A DNA stretch of 55,440 nt from the NCBI GenBank assembly GCA_019120275.1, contig DWVL01000029.1, positions 1 to 55,440 of the forward strand, in the 5' to 3' direction. The notes beneath the pieces were generated by a model. That model was given only the letters and a program-made list of their open reading frames with translations, did not search any database and was not told where the DNA came from. The stretch is from Candidatus Mediterraneibacter excrementavium (lineage in GTDB: Bacteria; Bacillota; Clostridia; Lachnospirales; Lachnospiraceae). Shown here piece after piece: positions 35,540-43,331 of this stretch. The position numbers and the translations under genes were made by a program. Position 1 is the stretch's first letter. The number at the start of each line of letters is the position of its first letter.

Positions 35540-37147
35540 ATGAAAAAGATAAAGAAAACACTGATCATTGTTATTGCAGCGCTTATCCTGCTTGGTATTT
35601 ACTATTATGCAGCGCTGCCTCCGCTCAATATCCATTCGGCGGAGGTGTGGGTGTTTGCAGGGATCGTGATCCTTCTTATCGCAGGGATCTATATCCGCAG
35701 GAAGAGGCTGAATGCCTATGAAATGAGAGAATCAAAAGGACTGAAAGTAATCCTGGGAATCTTTGCCGTTGGAGTCGCTGTCTACCTGATCGGCGCACTC
35801 CTGTCTTCGCCGATCGTAAATGCGAAGAAATATCAACAGCTCCTGACTGTGGAAACAGGGGAATTCACAAAGGACATTGAGGAACTGTCTTTTGACCAGA
35901 TCCCGCTCCTGGACCGGGATTCGGCTGCACTGCTCGGCAACCGTGAGATGGGAAGCATGGTGGATATGGTATCCCAGTTTGAAGTGGATGACCTGTATTC
36001 CCAGATCAACTATCAGGACCGCCCGGTGCGTGTGTCGCCGCTCCGGTACGCCAGCATTATCAAATGGCTGACGAACAACAGCGAGGGCATCCCGGCCTAT
36101 ATCAAGATCGACATGGCGACCCAGGATACGGAACTGGTGAAGCTGGACCAGGGGATGAAATATACGACCAGCGATCATTTCAACCGGAATATCTACCGGC
36201 ATCTGCGCTTCCGGTACCCGACTTATATCTTTAACGACCTGAGTTTTGAGGTGGATGAGGAAGGGACGCCTTACTGGATCTGTCCGGTGAAGAAATACAA
36301 TATCGGACTGTTTGGCGGCGTGACGATCGGCAGGGTCGTACTCTGCAACGCGATTACCGGAGAGACGGAAGATTATGCCATCGAAGATGCGCCCCAGTGG
36401 ATCGACAGGGCGTTTTCCGCAGACCTGCTTGTGGAATTATACGACTATCACGGAACGCTGAAGCACGGTTTCCTGAACAGTGTGCTCGGTCAGAAGGACT
36501 GTCTGGCGACGACGGACGGATATAATTATCTCGCCATCGATGACGATGTGTGGGTGTATACGGGTGTGACGTCTATTACCGGAGACCAGTCCAATGTGGG
36601 ATTCGTGCTTATGAACCAGCGGACCATGGAAACCAGGTTTTATGAGGTGGAAGGCGCTACAGAGGCTTCGGCCATGGCTTCTGCGGAAGGTCAGGTGCAG
36701 AATCTGCATTACACCGCCACATTCCCGCTCCTTCTGAACATTTCGGGCGAACCGACCTATTTCATTGCGCTGAAAGATGACGCCGGACTGGTGAAGATGT
36801 ACGCCATGGTCAATGTACAGAAATATCAGATCGTTGCGACGGGGGATACGGTCAGCGAGTGTGAGACGGAATATACCAGCCTGATGTATGAGAATGGAAT
36901 CAAGGAAGTAGAAGAGGATACAAGGGAGATCCAGACTGTCACCGGACCGATCACCAGGATTGCGCAGGCGGTAGTTGAGGGCAACTCGCATTATTATTTC
37001 ATGATCGAAGGATCGGATGAAATATTTGACGTATCTGTTGTGGATTATATAGATGCCATCCGCTTTGACGTGGGTGACAGGGTGACGATCGAGTACAAAG
37101 AAGGAAAAGAGACGAATACAGTGCTGTCGGTGAACGGCACAGAATAA
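35540..37147 (+). CDS. Large membrane-anchored protein of unknown function
   Basis: I do not recognise the family. The 535-residue protein starts with three hydrophobic helices (about residues 7-25, 33-53 and 68-91), then a soluble region of about 440 residues with many aromatic and acidic residues. Features include YASIIKWLTNNSEGIPAYI near 165 and NVQKYQIV near 430, and the tail resembles a small beta-barrel (VGDRVTIEYKEGKET). The soluble part probably faces outside. The frame begins at 35465, but ATG 35540 has GAAAGGGAG and precedes a normal Lys-rich membrane start (MKKIKKTL). It follows trkH by 81 bp. A link to ion uptake is only positional. Confidence 0.6.
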   Translation: MKKIKKTLIIVIAALILLGIYYYAALPPLNIHSAEVWVFAGIVILLIAGIYIRRKRLNAYEMRESKGLKVILGIFAVGVAVYLIGALLSSPIVNAKKYQQLLTVETGEFTKDIEELSFDQIPLLDRDSAALLGNREMGSMVDMVSQFEVDDLYSQINYQDRPVRVSPLRYASIIKWLTNNSEGIPAYIKIDMATQDTELVKLDQGMKYTTSDHFNRNIYRHLRFRYPTYIFNDLSFEVDEEGTPYWICPVKKYNIGLFGGVTIGRVVLCNAITGETEDYAIEDAPQWIDRAFSADLLVELYDYHGTLKHGFLNSVLGQKDCLATTDGYNYLAIDDDVWVYTGVTSITGDQSNVGFVLMNQRTMETRFYEVEGATEASAMASAEGQVQNLHYTATFPLLLNISGEPTYFIALKDDAGLVKMYAMVNVQKYQIVATGDTVSECETEYTSLMYENGIKEVEEDTREIQTVTGPITRIAQAVVEGNSHYYFMIEGSDEIFDVSVVDYIDAIRFDVGDRVTIEYKEGKETNTVLSVNGTE

Positions 37148-37185
37148 AAAAACAGCGGCCGCAGATCCCGGATCTGCGGCCGCTG
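37146..37185 (-). terminator. Strong terminator for the minus-strand P-loop gene
   Basis: A 33-bp perfect palindrome (37153-37185; CAGCGGCCGCAGATCC and its complement around one base) is bordered on the left by seven A, which read as a U-tract on the minus strand. It terminates the 37204-37620 gene and lies directly after the convergent gene's stop. Confidence 0.88.
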
Positions 37186-37203
37186 AAATTATATCCTGTT
37201 ATA

Positions 37204-37620
37204 TTATGAGATTACGTTGTAATCCTCAATACCGGAAATCTCGTTCTTATCTGCGCCGACGCTCAGATAGAAGTCGATGTTGTTTTCTTTGCCTATCTTG
37301 TCTACTTTCTGAAGGAAAACCGGCAGGCTCTCCAGTGTGAGGTTTGCCTGTTTCAGCACGCTGTCGATAAAGATCGTCTCGATGTCGTGGTTGCCGGCTG
37401 ACATGCCGTACAAAAATCCTACAAATTCCTCAAGTGTCAGAATATCCGGATAATCAGCCATACGGATCGCACGGATATTGAAGTCTACCGTGTATGTGTC
37501 TTTGTGGCTTTTTTTGATAAATACTACGTTACCGTTGGATGTTTTCACCTTCTCGTTTGCAAGGTCGATCATCTGCTGTGTCTTTCCGCTTCCTCTTGGG
37601 CCTGTGATTAAATTTACCAT
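37204..37620 (-). CDS. Small P-loop NTPase of unknown function
   Basis: The 138-residue protein has a Walker A motif GPRGSGKT at residues 7-14, a likely Walker B IETIFIDS near residue 82, and a C-terminal segment (FYLSVGADKNE) that could hold a sensor residue. It is a minimal RecA-like or kinase-like domain without any obvious effector part. The frame starts at 37662, but ATG 37620 has AAAGGAGAG at good spacing and gives MVNLITGPRGSGKT. It stands alone on the minus strand with its own terminator. Function cannot be named. Confidence 0.65.
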   Translation of the reverse strand: MVNLITGPRGSGKTQQMIDLANEKVKTSNGNVVFIKKSHKDTYTVDFNIRAIRMADYPDILTLEEFVGFLYGMSAGNHDIETIFIDSVLKQANLTLESLPVFLQKVDKIGKENNIDFYLSVGADKNEISGIEDYNVIS

Positions 37621-37749
37621 GGCGAATCTCTCCTTTATGTATGTATTATTTGAGATTTTCAACCCTCAAATATCATATACCCATTATACACTAAAGAGGT
37701 GTGCGGAACAACTAAAAAAAGGATAAAAATATAAAAACAGATGAGCATA

Positions 37750-37767
37750 TTTACTATATATAGTAAA
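37750..37767. promoter_or_regulatory. Perfect 18-bp palindrome upstream of the ZIP transporter promoter
   Basis: TTTACTATATATAGTAAA is fully self-complementary and ends 3 bp before the -35 TTGACA. A dimeric repressor or activator site is likely; the regulator is not identified. Confidence 0.6.
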
Positions 37768-37770
37768 CGG

Positions 37771-37800
37771 TTGACAAAAACTTCTTCCTGTGCATATGAT
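37771..37800 (+). promoter_or_regulatory. Sigma-A promoter of the ZIP transporter gene
   Basis: TTGACA (37771-37776), 18-bp spacer, TATGAT (37795-37800). Confidence 0.75.
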
Positions 37801-37841
37801 AAAATATCGGGAAAATAAAAGACTTGTTAAGGAGAAGATAT

Positions 37842-38624
37842 ATGAATCTGAATGTATGGATCGGGATCCTGATCCCTTTTGCGGGCACCACGCTTGGTGC
37901 GGCGATGGTATTTTTTATGAGGAAGGAAATGAATGTGAAACTCCAGAAGATGCTTCTGGGATTCGCGTCGGGTGTGATGATGGCGGCTTCTGTCTGGTCG
38001 CTCCTCATCCCGGCGATCGATATGGCGGAAGAGAAGGGCGGATTTTCATGGATGCCGCCGGCGGTGGGTTTCCTGCTCGGTATGGGTTTCCTGCTCCTGC
38101 TGGATACTCTGACGCCGCATCTTCATTTTACTGAGGAGAAGCCGGAGGGTATGCCGGCCCATTTAAAAAAAACAACCATGCTTGTCCTCGCTGTTACCCT
38201 TCATAACATCCCGGAAGGTATGGCGGTGGGCGTTACATTTGCCGGGGCGATGACTGGAAATACAGTGATGACGCTGGCCGGGGCATTCGCTCTGTCGGTC
38301 GGCATCGCCATTCAGAATTTCCCCGAGGGGGCGATCATATCCATGCCGCTTCAGAGCCAGGGACTGTCAAAGAGACGCTCCTTTGTGTACGGCGCGCTCT
38401 CGGGTGTTGTAGAGCCCATAGCGGCCCTCCTGACGATCCTGCTGACCGGCCTGGTCGTGCCGCTGCTCCCGTATCTGCTTTCTTTTGCGGCCGGAGCGAT
38501 GATCTATGTCGTGGTCGAGGAACTGATCCCGGAAGCGCAGACGGGACCGCATTCCAATATCAGTACGGTTGGCGTGGCGGTCGGCTTCGTGATCATGATG
38601 ATCCTGGATGTGGCATTGGGATAG
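37842..38624 (+). CDS. ZIP-family divalent metal transporter
   Basis: The 260-residue protein has about eight membrane helices and the ZIP metal-site motifs HNIPEGMAVG (helix 4) and QNFPEGAIIS (helix 5), where the second site has Gln in place of the usual first His. It probably imports Zn2+, Mn2+ or Fe2+ along the lines of ZupT. A cytoplasmic, His-containing loop (HLHFTEEK) lies between helices 3 and 4. ATG 37842 has AAGGAGAAG. The palindrome next to the promoter suggests metal-responsive control, which is inference. Confidence 0.87.
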   Translation: MNLNVWIGILIPFAGTTLGAAMVFFMRKEMNVKLQKMLLGFASGVMMAASVWSLLIPAIDMAEEKGGFSWMPPAVGFLLGMGFLLLLDTLTPHLHFTEEKPEGMPAHLKKTTMLVLAVTLHNIPEGMAVGVTFAGAMTGNTVMTLAGAFALSVGIAIQNFPEGAIISMPLQSQGLSKRRSFVYGALSGVVEPIAALLTILLTGLVVPLLPYLLSFAAGAMIYVVVEELIPEAQTGPHSNISTVGVAVGFVIMMILDVALG

Positions 38625-38640
38625 AGAGGGAAAAGTGAAA

Positions 38641-38889
38641 GTGAATTATACTTATGTAGTCAGGTGCAGCGACGGCTCCCTGTATACCGGCTGGACCAAT
38701 GACCTTGAGAAGCGCATCCTGGCGCACAATGAAGGGAAGGGAGCAAAATATACGAAGACCCGTCGTCCGGTTGAGCTGATCTATTATGAAGAGTTCCCGA
38801 CAAAAGAAGAGGCGATGAGCCGCGAGTGGAAGATCAAGCATATGTCCAGAAAACAGAAATTAAAAATGATCCGTGCAGGTATGGGATAA
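38641..38889 (+). CDS. GIY-YIG nuclease-superfamily protein (UPF0213-like)
   Basis: The 82-residue single-domain protein has the GIY-YIG pattern as TYVVRCSDGSLYTGWTND near the N-terminus, the conserved Arg (KRILAHN) and the Glu-containing SREWKIKHM segment. This matches the small UPF0213/YhbQ group, which resembles the UvrC and Slx1 nuclease domain. Its cell role is not settled. GTG 38641 with GAGAGGGA at 38626-38633 is preferred; GTG 38635 two codons earlier is possible. It follows the ZIP gene by 16 bp and is probably co-transcribed. Confidence 0.85.
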   Translation: MNYTYVVRCSDGSLYTGWTNDLEKRILAHNEGKGAKYTKTRRPVELIYYEEFPTKEEAMSREWKIKHMSRKQKLKMIRAGMG

Positions 38890-38926
38890 ACGTACCTGTC
38901 CGGATCATTTTCGGATTCATGACCTG

Positions 38927-40021
38927 TTACAGAAGATGCAGGCCTTTCGCAACGATCATGATAAAGTCCTGCACATTGGTGACGATCGTTGTTGCGGCAA
39001 GGCTTCCGCGGTCCAGAAGTTTATTCACAACGAACTCGTCCGCGTCTACAGTATAGAGGAATACCGGCCGCACAGTGCCGTCTTCCAGTACACGGTAGGA
39101 CGGCGTCATATTTCCGGTGGCGATCGTATGGAGCATGGTCGCAAGGCAGATGACGGTGGTTGATTTCTTCACCATCTCGCGCATAGCGGTCTGACCTTCG
39201 TAAGCATTGCCGATGACTTCCGGAAGCGGGCCGTCATCGCGGATCGATCCGGTGAGCACGAAAGGCACATGATTTTTTACGCAGCTGTACATGATGCCGT
39301 TGTCAATCTTATAATCATCGATAAACTGAGCGATGGACCCGCTCCGCCGTACGCGGTTGATGACGTCCAGATGATGATAGTGGCCGTTTGGCTGTGATTT
39401 CTGAGTGTAAATGTCCTGGCCGAGAGCAGTGTGGAACATAGAGCCTTCGAGGTCGTGGGTTGCCAGTGCGTTGCCGGCCATCAGGCCGTCTACATATCCG
39501 TTTTCCACCATGACCTGCATGGCCCGCCGTGCGTCAGCGTCAAAAGAAAATGCCGGCCCCATGACCCAGAGAATGTTCCCGTGTTCTTTTTCGTGCTTTA
39601 AAAGTTCAAAAAGGCGGTCATAATCGCGGGCGAAAGACGTTTCGCGGCTCCGTCCCTGACGGAATACGAACTGATCGCTTTCCGGTTCTTCCGGATTTTC
39701 AAATCCGCAGGCGTGCAGATAGATCCCTTCCTCTGCGTTTTCTGAACGTCCGAGAATAACCCGGTCTCCGATCCTGAGATTGCGGTTTTCCACAACTTGA
39801 AGTTCTCCGTCATCGCCGATCACGACGCTGGAGTCCATGCGGCTTTCCTTGGCAAGCGTCCATTTCCCATCTATTTTAAAATATTCCGGATACATGGAGG
39901 TGCTGTGATAATTCTCCGGGGCAACGCCTGCGATCGTCACGCGTTCCCACCTGACATCCGGGGCGTCTGTGAATTTTTTTTCGCTGAAATCTGGTTCTCT
40001 GTATTCTGGTAAATGAAACAT
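38927..40021 (-). CDS. LOR/SDH-type (TIGR00300-like) protein, probable ornithine cyclodeaminase
   Basis: The 364-residue protein resembles the TIGR00300 family (LOR/SDH conserved region). Relatives include the archaeal ornithine cyclodeaminase and the C-terminal part of the cyanobacterial arginine-dihydrolase/ornithine-cyclodeaminase ArgZ/AgrE. Recognisable segments are DGLMAGNALATHDLEGSM, NGHYHHLDVINRVRRSGSI and TMLHTIATGNMTPSY. The N-terminal half holds the substrate domain; the C-terminal half is the NAD-binding part. It would turn ornithine into proline and ammonia. ATG 40021 follows GAAGGAGGAAA. It lies 60 bp after the LacI-type regulator on the same strand. The family assignment is from memory of motifs, so moderate confidence. 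Confidence 0.7.
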   Translation of the reverse strand: MFHLPEYREPDFSEKKFTDAPDVRWERVTIAGVAPENYHSTSMYPEYFKIDGKWTLAKESRMDSSVVIGDDGELQVVENRNLRIGDRVILGRSENAEEGIYLHACGFENPEEPESDQFVFRQGRSRETSFARDYDRLFELLKHEKEHGNILWVMGPAFSFDADARRAMQVMVENGYVDGLMAGNALATHDLEGSMFHTALGQDIYTQKSQPNGHYHHLDVINRVRRSGSIAQFIDDYKIDNGIMYSCVKNHVPFVLTGSIRDDGPLPEVIGNAYEGQTAMREMVKKSTTVICLATMLHTIATGNMTPSYRVLEDGTVRPVFLYTVDADEFVVNKLLDRGSLAATTIVTNVQDFIMIVAKGLHLL

Positions 40022-40081
40022 CTGTATTTTCCTCCTTCTGGCAAGTAACTCCTATCATAACAGAATATGTCGGATCTGTCA

Positions 40082-41086
40082 TCATCCGGGATAAGAGATG
40101 CCGGCAGATCCGCGTGTGATCAGTTCGGCGTGCAGCAGAACGGTTCCAATGGGAACACCGTTCATCAGCATCCGCAGAGCATCGAAACCGCTTTTCCCGA
40201 GCTGGATCCGGTTCTGGCGGATGGTCGTAAGCGGCGGATCGGTATAGGCGGACATCGGGATGTCATCAAATCCGATGATGCTGATATCTGCGGGAACCCG
40301 GTATCCCAGCTGCCTGCACTGGGTTATGGCGGCGCTGGCAAAGGTGTCCTGGCAGCAGATGATGGCCGTCATGCCCATGTCAAGAAAGCGGGGCAGATGT
40401 TTCTCCATACATTCGGACAGATAATAGGAGCATCCTGCGTAAGACGGGTCGGCCTTCAGGCCGTGGCTCCGCATTGCCTGGAAAAATGCGCGGTGGCGGA
40501 CCTGCATGATGTGGGAACCCAGCGCGCTGGAAATATAGCCGATCTTCTTGTGCCCCAGTTCCTTGAGATGGCGGACCGCCAGGTTCATCCCCTCTTCGTT
40601 GTCGATCCCGACGTAGGTCGTCATCGGGTTGCCGATGATGTGGTTGTCATAAAGCGCCGCAGGCGTGTGGCTGGTCTTCAGATCCTGCATCCACGGTTCG
40701 CCCAGAGAGAAACCGAGGAGAAAAGCTCCGGAAAAGTCGTGCTGCAGCATAAATGCGTCGTAGGAGACCTCCCGCTGAAGCGCAACGTCCACGGGTACGA
40801 CGGCAACCTCGCAGCCGGATGGCTCGGCGGCCTGGCGGAACCCCATGACAATATCGTAGGCGAAATGATGAGGCTCCTCGTATTCGATATTGTCCCGCTG
40901 TACGATGATGCACAGCTTCCTGACCGGTTTTTTATAGCGCCGGAGTTTTGTATAACCCATTTCTACGGCGGTCTCCAGCACCTGTTTTTGCAAAGTTTCG
41001 CTGATGTCCGGGGCATTGTTGAGCGCTTTGGAAACCGCGCTTTTTGAAATGCCCAGCTTATCGGCAATATCCTGAATTGTTGTCAT
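40082..41086 (-). CDS. LacI/GalR-family transcription regulator
   Basis: The 334-residue protein has an N-terminal helix-turn-helix (TTIQDIADKLGISKSAVSKAL) with hinge helix and a periplasmic-binding-protein-like effector domain (VGIDNEEGMNLAVRHLKELGHKKIGYI; ISIIGFDDIPMSAYTDPPLTTIRQ). It is divergent from the alpha-glucosidase gene and probably represses it in the absence of an isomalto-oligosaccharide or similar sugar. The frame runs back to 41242, but ATG 41086 with AGAAGGGAT is the true start. The gene is followed on the same strand by the LOR/SDH-type gene. Confidence 0.9.
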   Translation of the reverse strand: MTTIQDIADKLGISKSAVSKALNNAPDISETLQKQVLETAVEMGYTKLRRYKKPVRKLCIIVQRDNIEYEEPHHFAYDIVMGFRQAAEPSGCEVAVVPVDVALQREVSYDAFMLQHDFSGAFLLGFSLGEPWMQDLKTSHTPAALYDNHIIGNPMTTYVGIDNEEGMNLAVRHLKELGHKKIGYISSALGSHIMQVRHRAFFQAMRSHGLKADPSYAGCSYYLSECMEKHLPRFLDMGMTAIICCQDTFASAAITQCRQLGYRVPADISIIGFDDIPMSAYTDPPLTTIRQNRIQLGKSGFDALRMLMNGVPIGTVLLHAELITRGSAGISYPG

Positions 41087-41167
41087 GGCTGATCCCTTCT
41101 GAAAAAATCTACAGATATTATATAAAAATCCACTTTTTAAATCAATGATAACCGGATCAAAATGTGA

Positions 41168-41196
41168 TTGACTGTATAGCGAAAAGATTGTAATAT
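41168..41196 (+). promoter_or_regulatory. Sigma-A promoter and repeats before the alpha-glucosidase
   Basis: TTGACT (41168-41173), 17-bp spacer, TAATAT (41191-41196). TAGCGAAA occurs at 41177 (inside the spacer) and again at 41203, and TACGAAA follows at 41214. TGAT-N6-ATCA around 41144-41157 is a possible LacI-type dyad. Confidence 0.6.
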
Positions 41197-41264
41197 AGAA
41201 AGTAGCGAAACAATACGAAACAAATATGAATATCGATAACAAACCATGAAAAGAGGAAATGTTT

Positions 41265-42908
41265 ATGAAAGAAATGAAGAAACCATGGTGGAAAAATGCA
41301 GTTGTCTATCAGATCTATCCGAAAAGTTTTCAGGATTCCAATGGCGACGGGATCGGAGATATAAAGGGGATCATCAGCAGGCTTGACTATCTGGAGGAAC
41401 TGGGGATCGACGCAGTATGGCTCTCGCCCGTGTACTGTTCCCCTCAGGATGACAACGGATATGATATCTCGGATTATCAGGACATTGATCCCATGTTCGG
41501 AAACTTATCTGATATGGAAGAACTGATCAGGGAAGCGAAGAAGCACAATATCCGCATCGTCATGGACCTGGTGCTCAACCATACTTCGGATGAACACCGG
41601 TGGTTCCAGGAGGCGAAGAAATCAAAAGATAATCCGTACCATGATTATTATGTGTGGCGGGATGGCGTGGAGGGCGAGTATCCCAATGAAATGAAAGCTG
41701 CCTTCGGCGGACCGGCCTGGGAGTGGGTGCCGGAAGTAAACCAGTATTATTTCCATCAGTTCTCGGTGAAGCAGCCGGATCTCAACTGGGAGAATCCGAA
41801 GGTGCGCCGGGAGATCTACGACATGATCCTCTGGTGGATGGATAAAGGCGTGGGCGGATTCCGGCTGGATGTGATCGACCAGATCGCCAAGGAGCCGGAC
41901 CGGATGATCACGAACAACGGGCCCAGGCTCCATGAATTCCTGCAGGAGCTGAGCCGGGAGACATTCCAGAAGGGCGATCTGATCACGGTGGGCGAGGCCT
42001 GGGGCGCGACTACCGAGATCGCAAAACTTTACAGCAATCCGGACGGCAGTGAATTCTCCATGGTATTCCAGTTCGAGCATATGGTCATGGACCAGCAGGA
42101 AGGGAAAGAAAAGTGGGATCTGGCGCCGCTCCCCTTTGTCCGTCTGAAGAAATGTCTGGCAAAATGGCAGAACGAACTGTACGGCAAAGGATGGAACAGC
42201 CTGTTCTGGGATAACCACGACCTGCCCCGCATCGTATCCCGGTGGGGAGATGACGGGAAGTACCGCGTGGAATCCGCAAAGATGCTGGCGGTGATCCTTC
42301 ACGGCATGCAGGGAACGCCCTATGTATACCAGGGCGAAGAACTGGGCATGACCAACGTAAGATTCCCTGACATCAGTGATTACAAAGACATCGAGACGCT
42401 GAACCTGTACCGCGAACGGCTGGAAGGCGGATATGAAAAAGAGGATATCATGCGGTCCATCTACGCCAGAAGCCGTGACAACGCCCGCACGCCCATGCAG
42501 TGGAGTGCAGGGGCAAATGCCGGGTTCACAACCGGAACGCCGTGGATCGCGGTCAATCCGAATTATACGGAGATCAATGCGGAGGAAGAACGGAAAGATC
42601 CCGATTCCGTATATCACTTCTATCAGAAGCTGATCCGTCTCAGAAAGACACATCCGGTATTCGTGGACGGAAAGTTCGATCTGCTCCTTCCGGAAGATGA
42701 GCGGATCTTCGCCTACACCCGGACAGACGGGATGCATCAGATGCTCGTCTGTGCAAACTTTACGGGAGAAACGGCGGCGTGCCCCTTGGATGGAAAGTGG
42801 AAAGACGCGGAAATGCTGATCCATAATTACAGAGAAGATCCGGCATGGAGCGATGACGGAGAGCGGATCATGCTGAAACCGTATGAAGCGGTGATGCTGT
42901 ATAAATGA
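41265..42908 (+). CDS. GH13_31 alpha-glucosidase, probable oligo-1,6-glucosidase
   Basis: The 547-residue glycoside hydrolase family 13 enzyme has catalytic residues D202 (nucleophile, GGFRLDVID), E244 (acid/base, VGEAWG) and D319 (NHDLPR), plus the YQIYPKSFQDSNGDGIGD start and calcium-like loop of subfamily 31. Valine directly after the nucleophile is the residue linked to preference for alpha-1,6 bonds (isomaltose, panose) rather than maltose. No signal peptide is present, so it acts on imported sugars in the cytoplasm. ATG 41265 is preferred to ATG 41259 because AGAGGA lies at 41252-41257. No transporter is adjacent. Confidence 0.9.
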   Translation: MKEMKKPWWKNAVVYQIYPKSFQDSNGDGIGDIKGIISRLDYLEELGIDAVWLSPVYCSPQDDNGYDISDYQDIDPMFGNLSDMEELIREAKKHNIRIVMDLVLNHTSDEHRWFQEAKKSKDNPYHDYYVWRDGVEGEYPNEMKAAFGGPAWEWVPEVNQYYFHQFSVKQPDLNWENPKVRREIYDMILWWMDKGVGGFRLDVIDQIAKEPDRMITNNGPRLHEFLQELSRETFQKGDLITVGEAWGATTEIAKLYSNPDGSEFSMVFQFEHMVMDQQEGKEKWDLAPLPFVRLKKCLAKWQNELYGKGWNSLFWDNHDLPRIVSRWGDDGKYRVESAKMLAVILHGMQGTPYVYQGEELGMTNVRFPDISDYKDIETLNLYRERLEGGYEKEDIMRSIYARSRDNARTPMQWSAGANAGFTTGTPWIAVNPNYTEINAEEERKDPDSVYHFYQKLIRLRKTHPVFVDGKFDLLLPEDERIFAYTRTDGMHQMLVCANFTGETAACPLDGKWKDAEMLIHNYREDPAWSDDGERIMLKPYEAVMLYK

Positions 42909-42928
42909 CAGAAAACAGGAAATCTGGC

Positions 42929-42958
42929 TTGACACATGTCGGCTCTCTGCGGTAGAAT
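42929..42958 (+). promoter_or_regulatory. Sigma-A promoter of the thrS T-box transcript
   Basis: TTGACA (42929-42934), 18-bp spacer, TAGAAT (42953-42958), directly before the T-box leader. Confidence 0.75.
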
Positions 42959-42964
42959 AACCGG

Positions 42965-43247
42965 TGTAGAAAGCGTTGAAGAGGACAGTAGGCTGTCTGC
43001 GCATCCAAAGAGAGGGATCCGCATGGTGGGAGGATCCTGTTGCCGGACATGACTGAAGACCACCTCCGAGCGGCCTTAATAGGGCACGGTGATTCCGTTA
43101 TCATCACATGAATTAAGATGGTTTTCCATGGAAAACAAGCAGGGTGGAACCGCGGGAGCATCTCCCGTCCCTGTGTGGAGTGTTTCCGTGCGGCCGCATA
43201 GATTTCAGATCGATCAGGAGACATTCTTTCGGGAGTGTCTCTTTTTT
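42965..43247 (+). promoter_or_regulatory. T-box riboswitch controlling thrS
   Basis: The leader has stem I with an AGTAGGC bulge, the invariant T-box sequence AGGGTGGAACCGCG (43141-43154) that binds the uncharged tRNA end, and a terminator (GAGACATTC pairing with GAGTGTCTC, then TTTTTT, 43218-43247). A likely specifier codon is ACC at about 43059-43064 in the GAAGACCACC context, which reads threonine and agrees with the gene downstream. Uncharged tRNA-Thr would stabilise the antiterminator and allow transcription of thrS. Confidence 0.93.
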
Positions 43248-43331
43248 CGTTGCGGACGGCATGCGAATGACAGTTTATACAGCTCCGGAATGAAGATGCC
43301 GGAGCGGATATCAGGGAAAGGAAGAGGAAAG

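Noticed and set aside
41622-43004. 460-residue minus-strand frame opposite the alpha-glucosidase
   Set aside because: It is a shadow of the GH13 gene and continues across its stop into the thrS leader, with no motif.
43089-43331. N-terminal extension of thrS
   Set aside because: The open frame passes through the T-box and its terminator. ATG 43332 has the ribosome site and the normal TGS-domain start.
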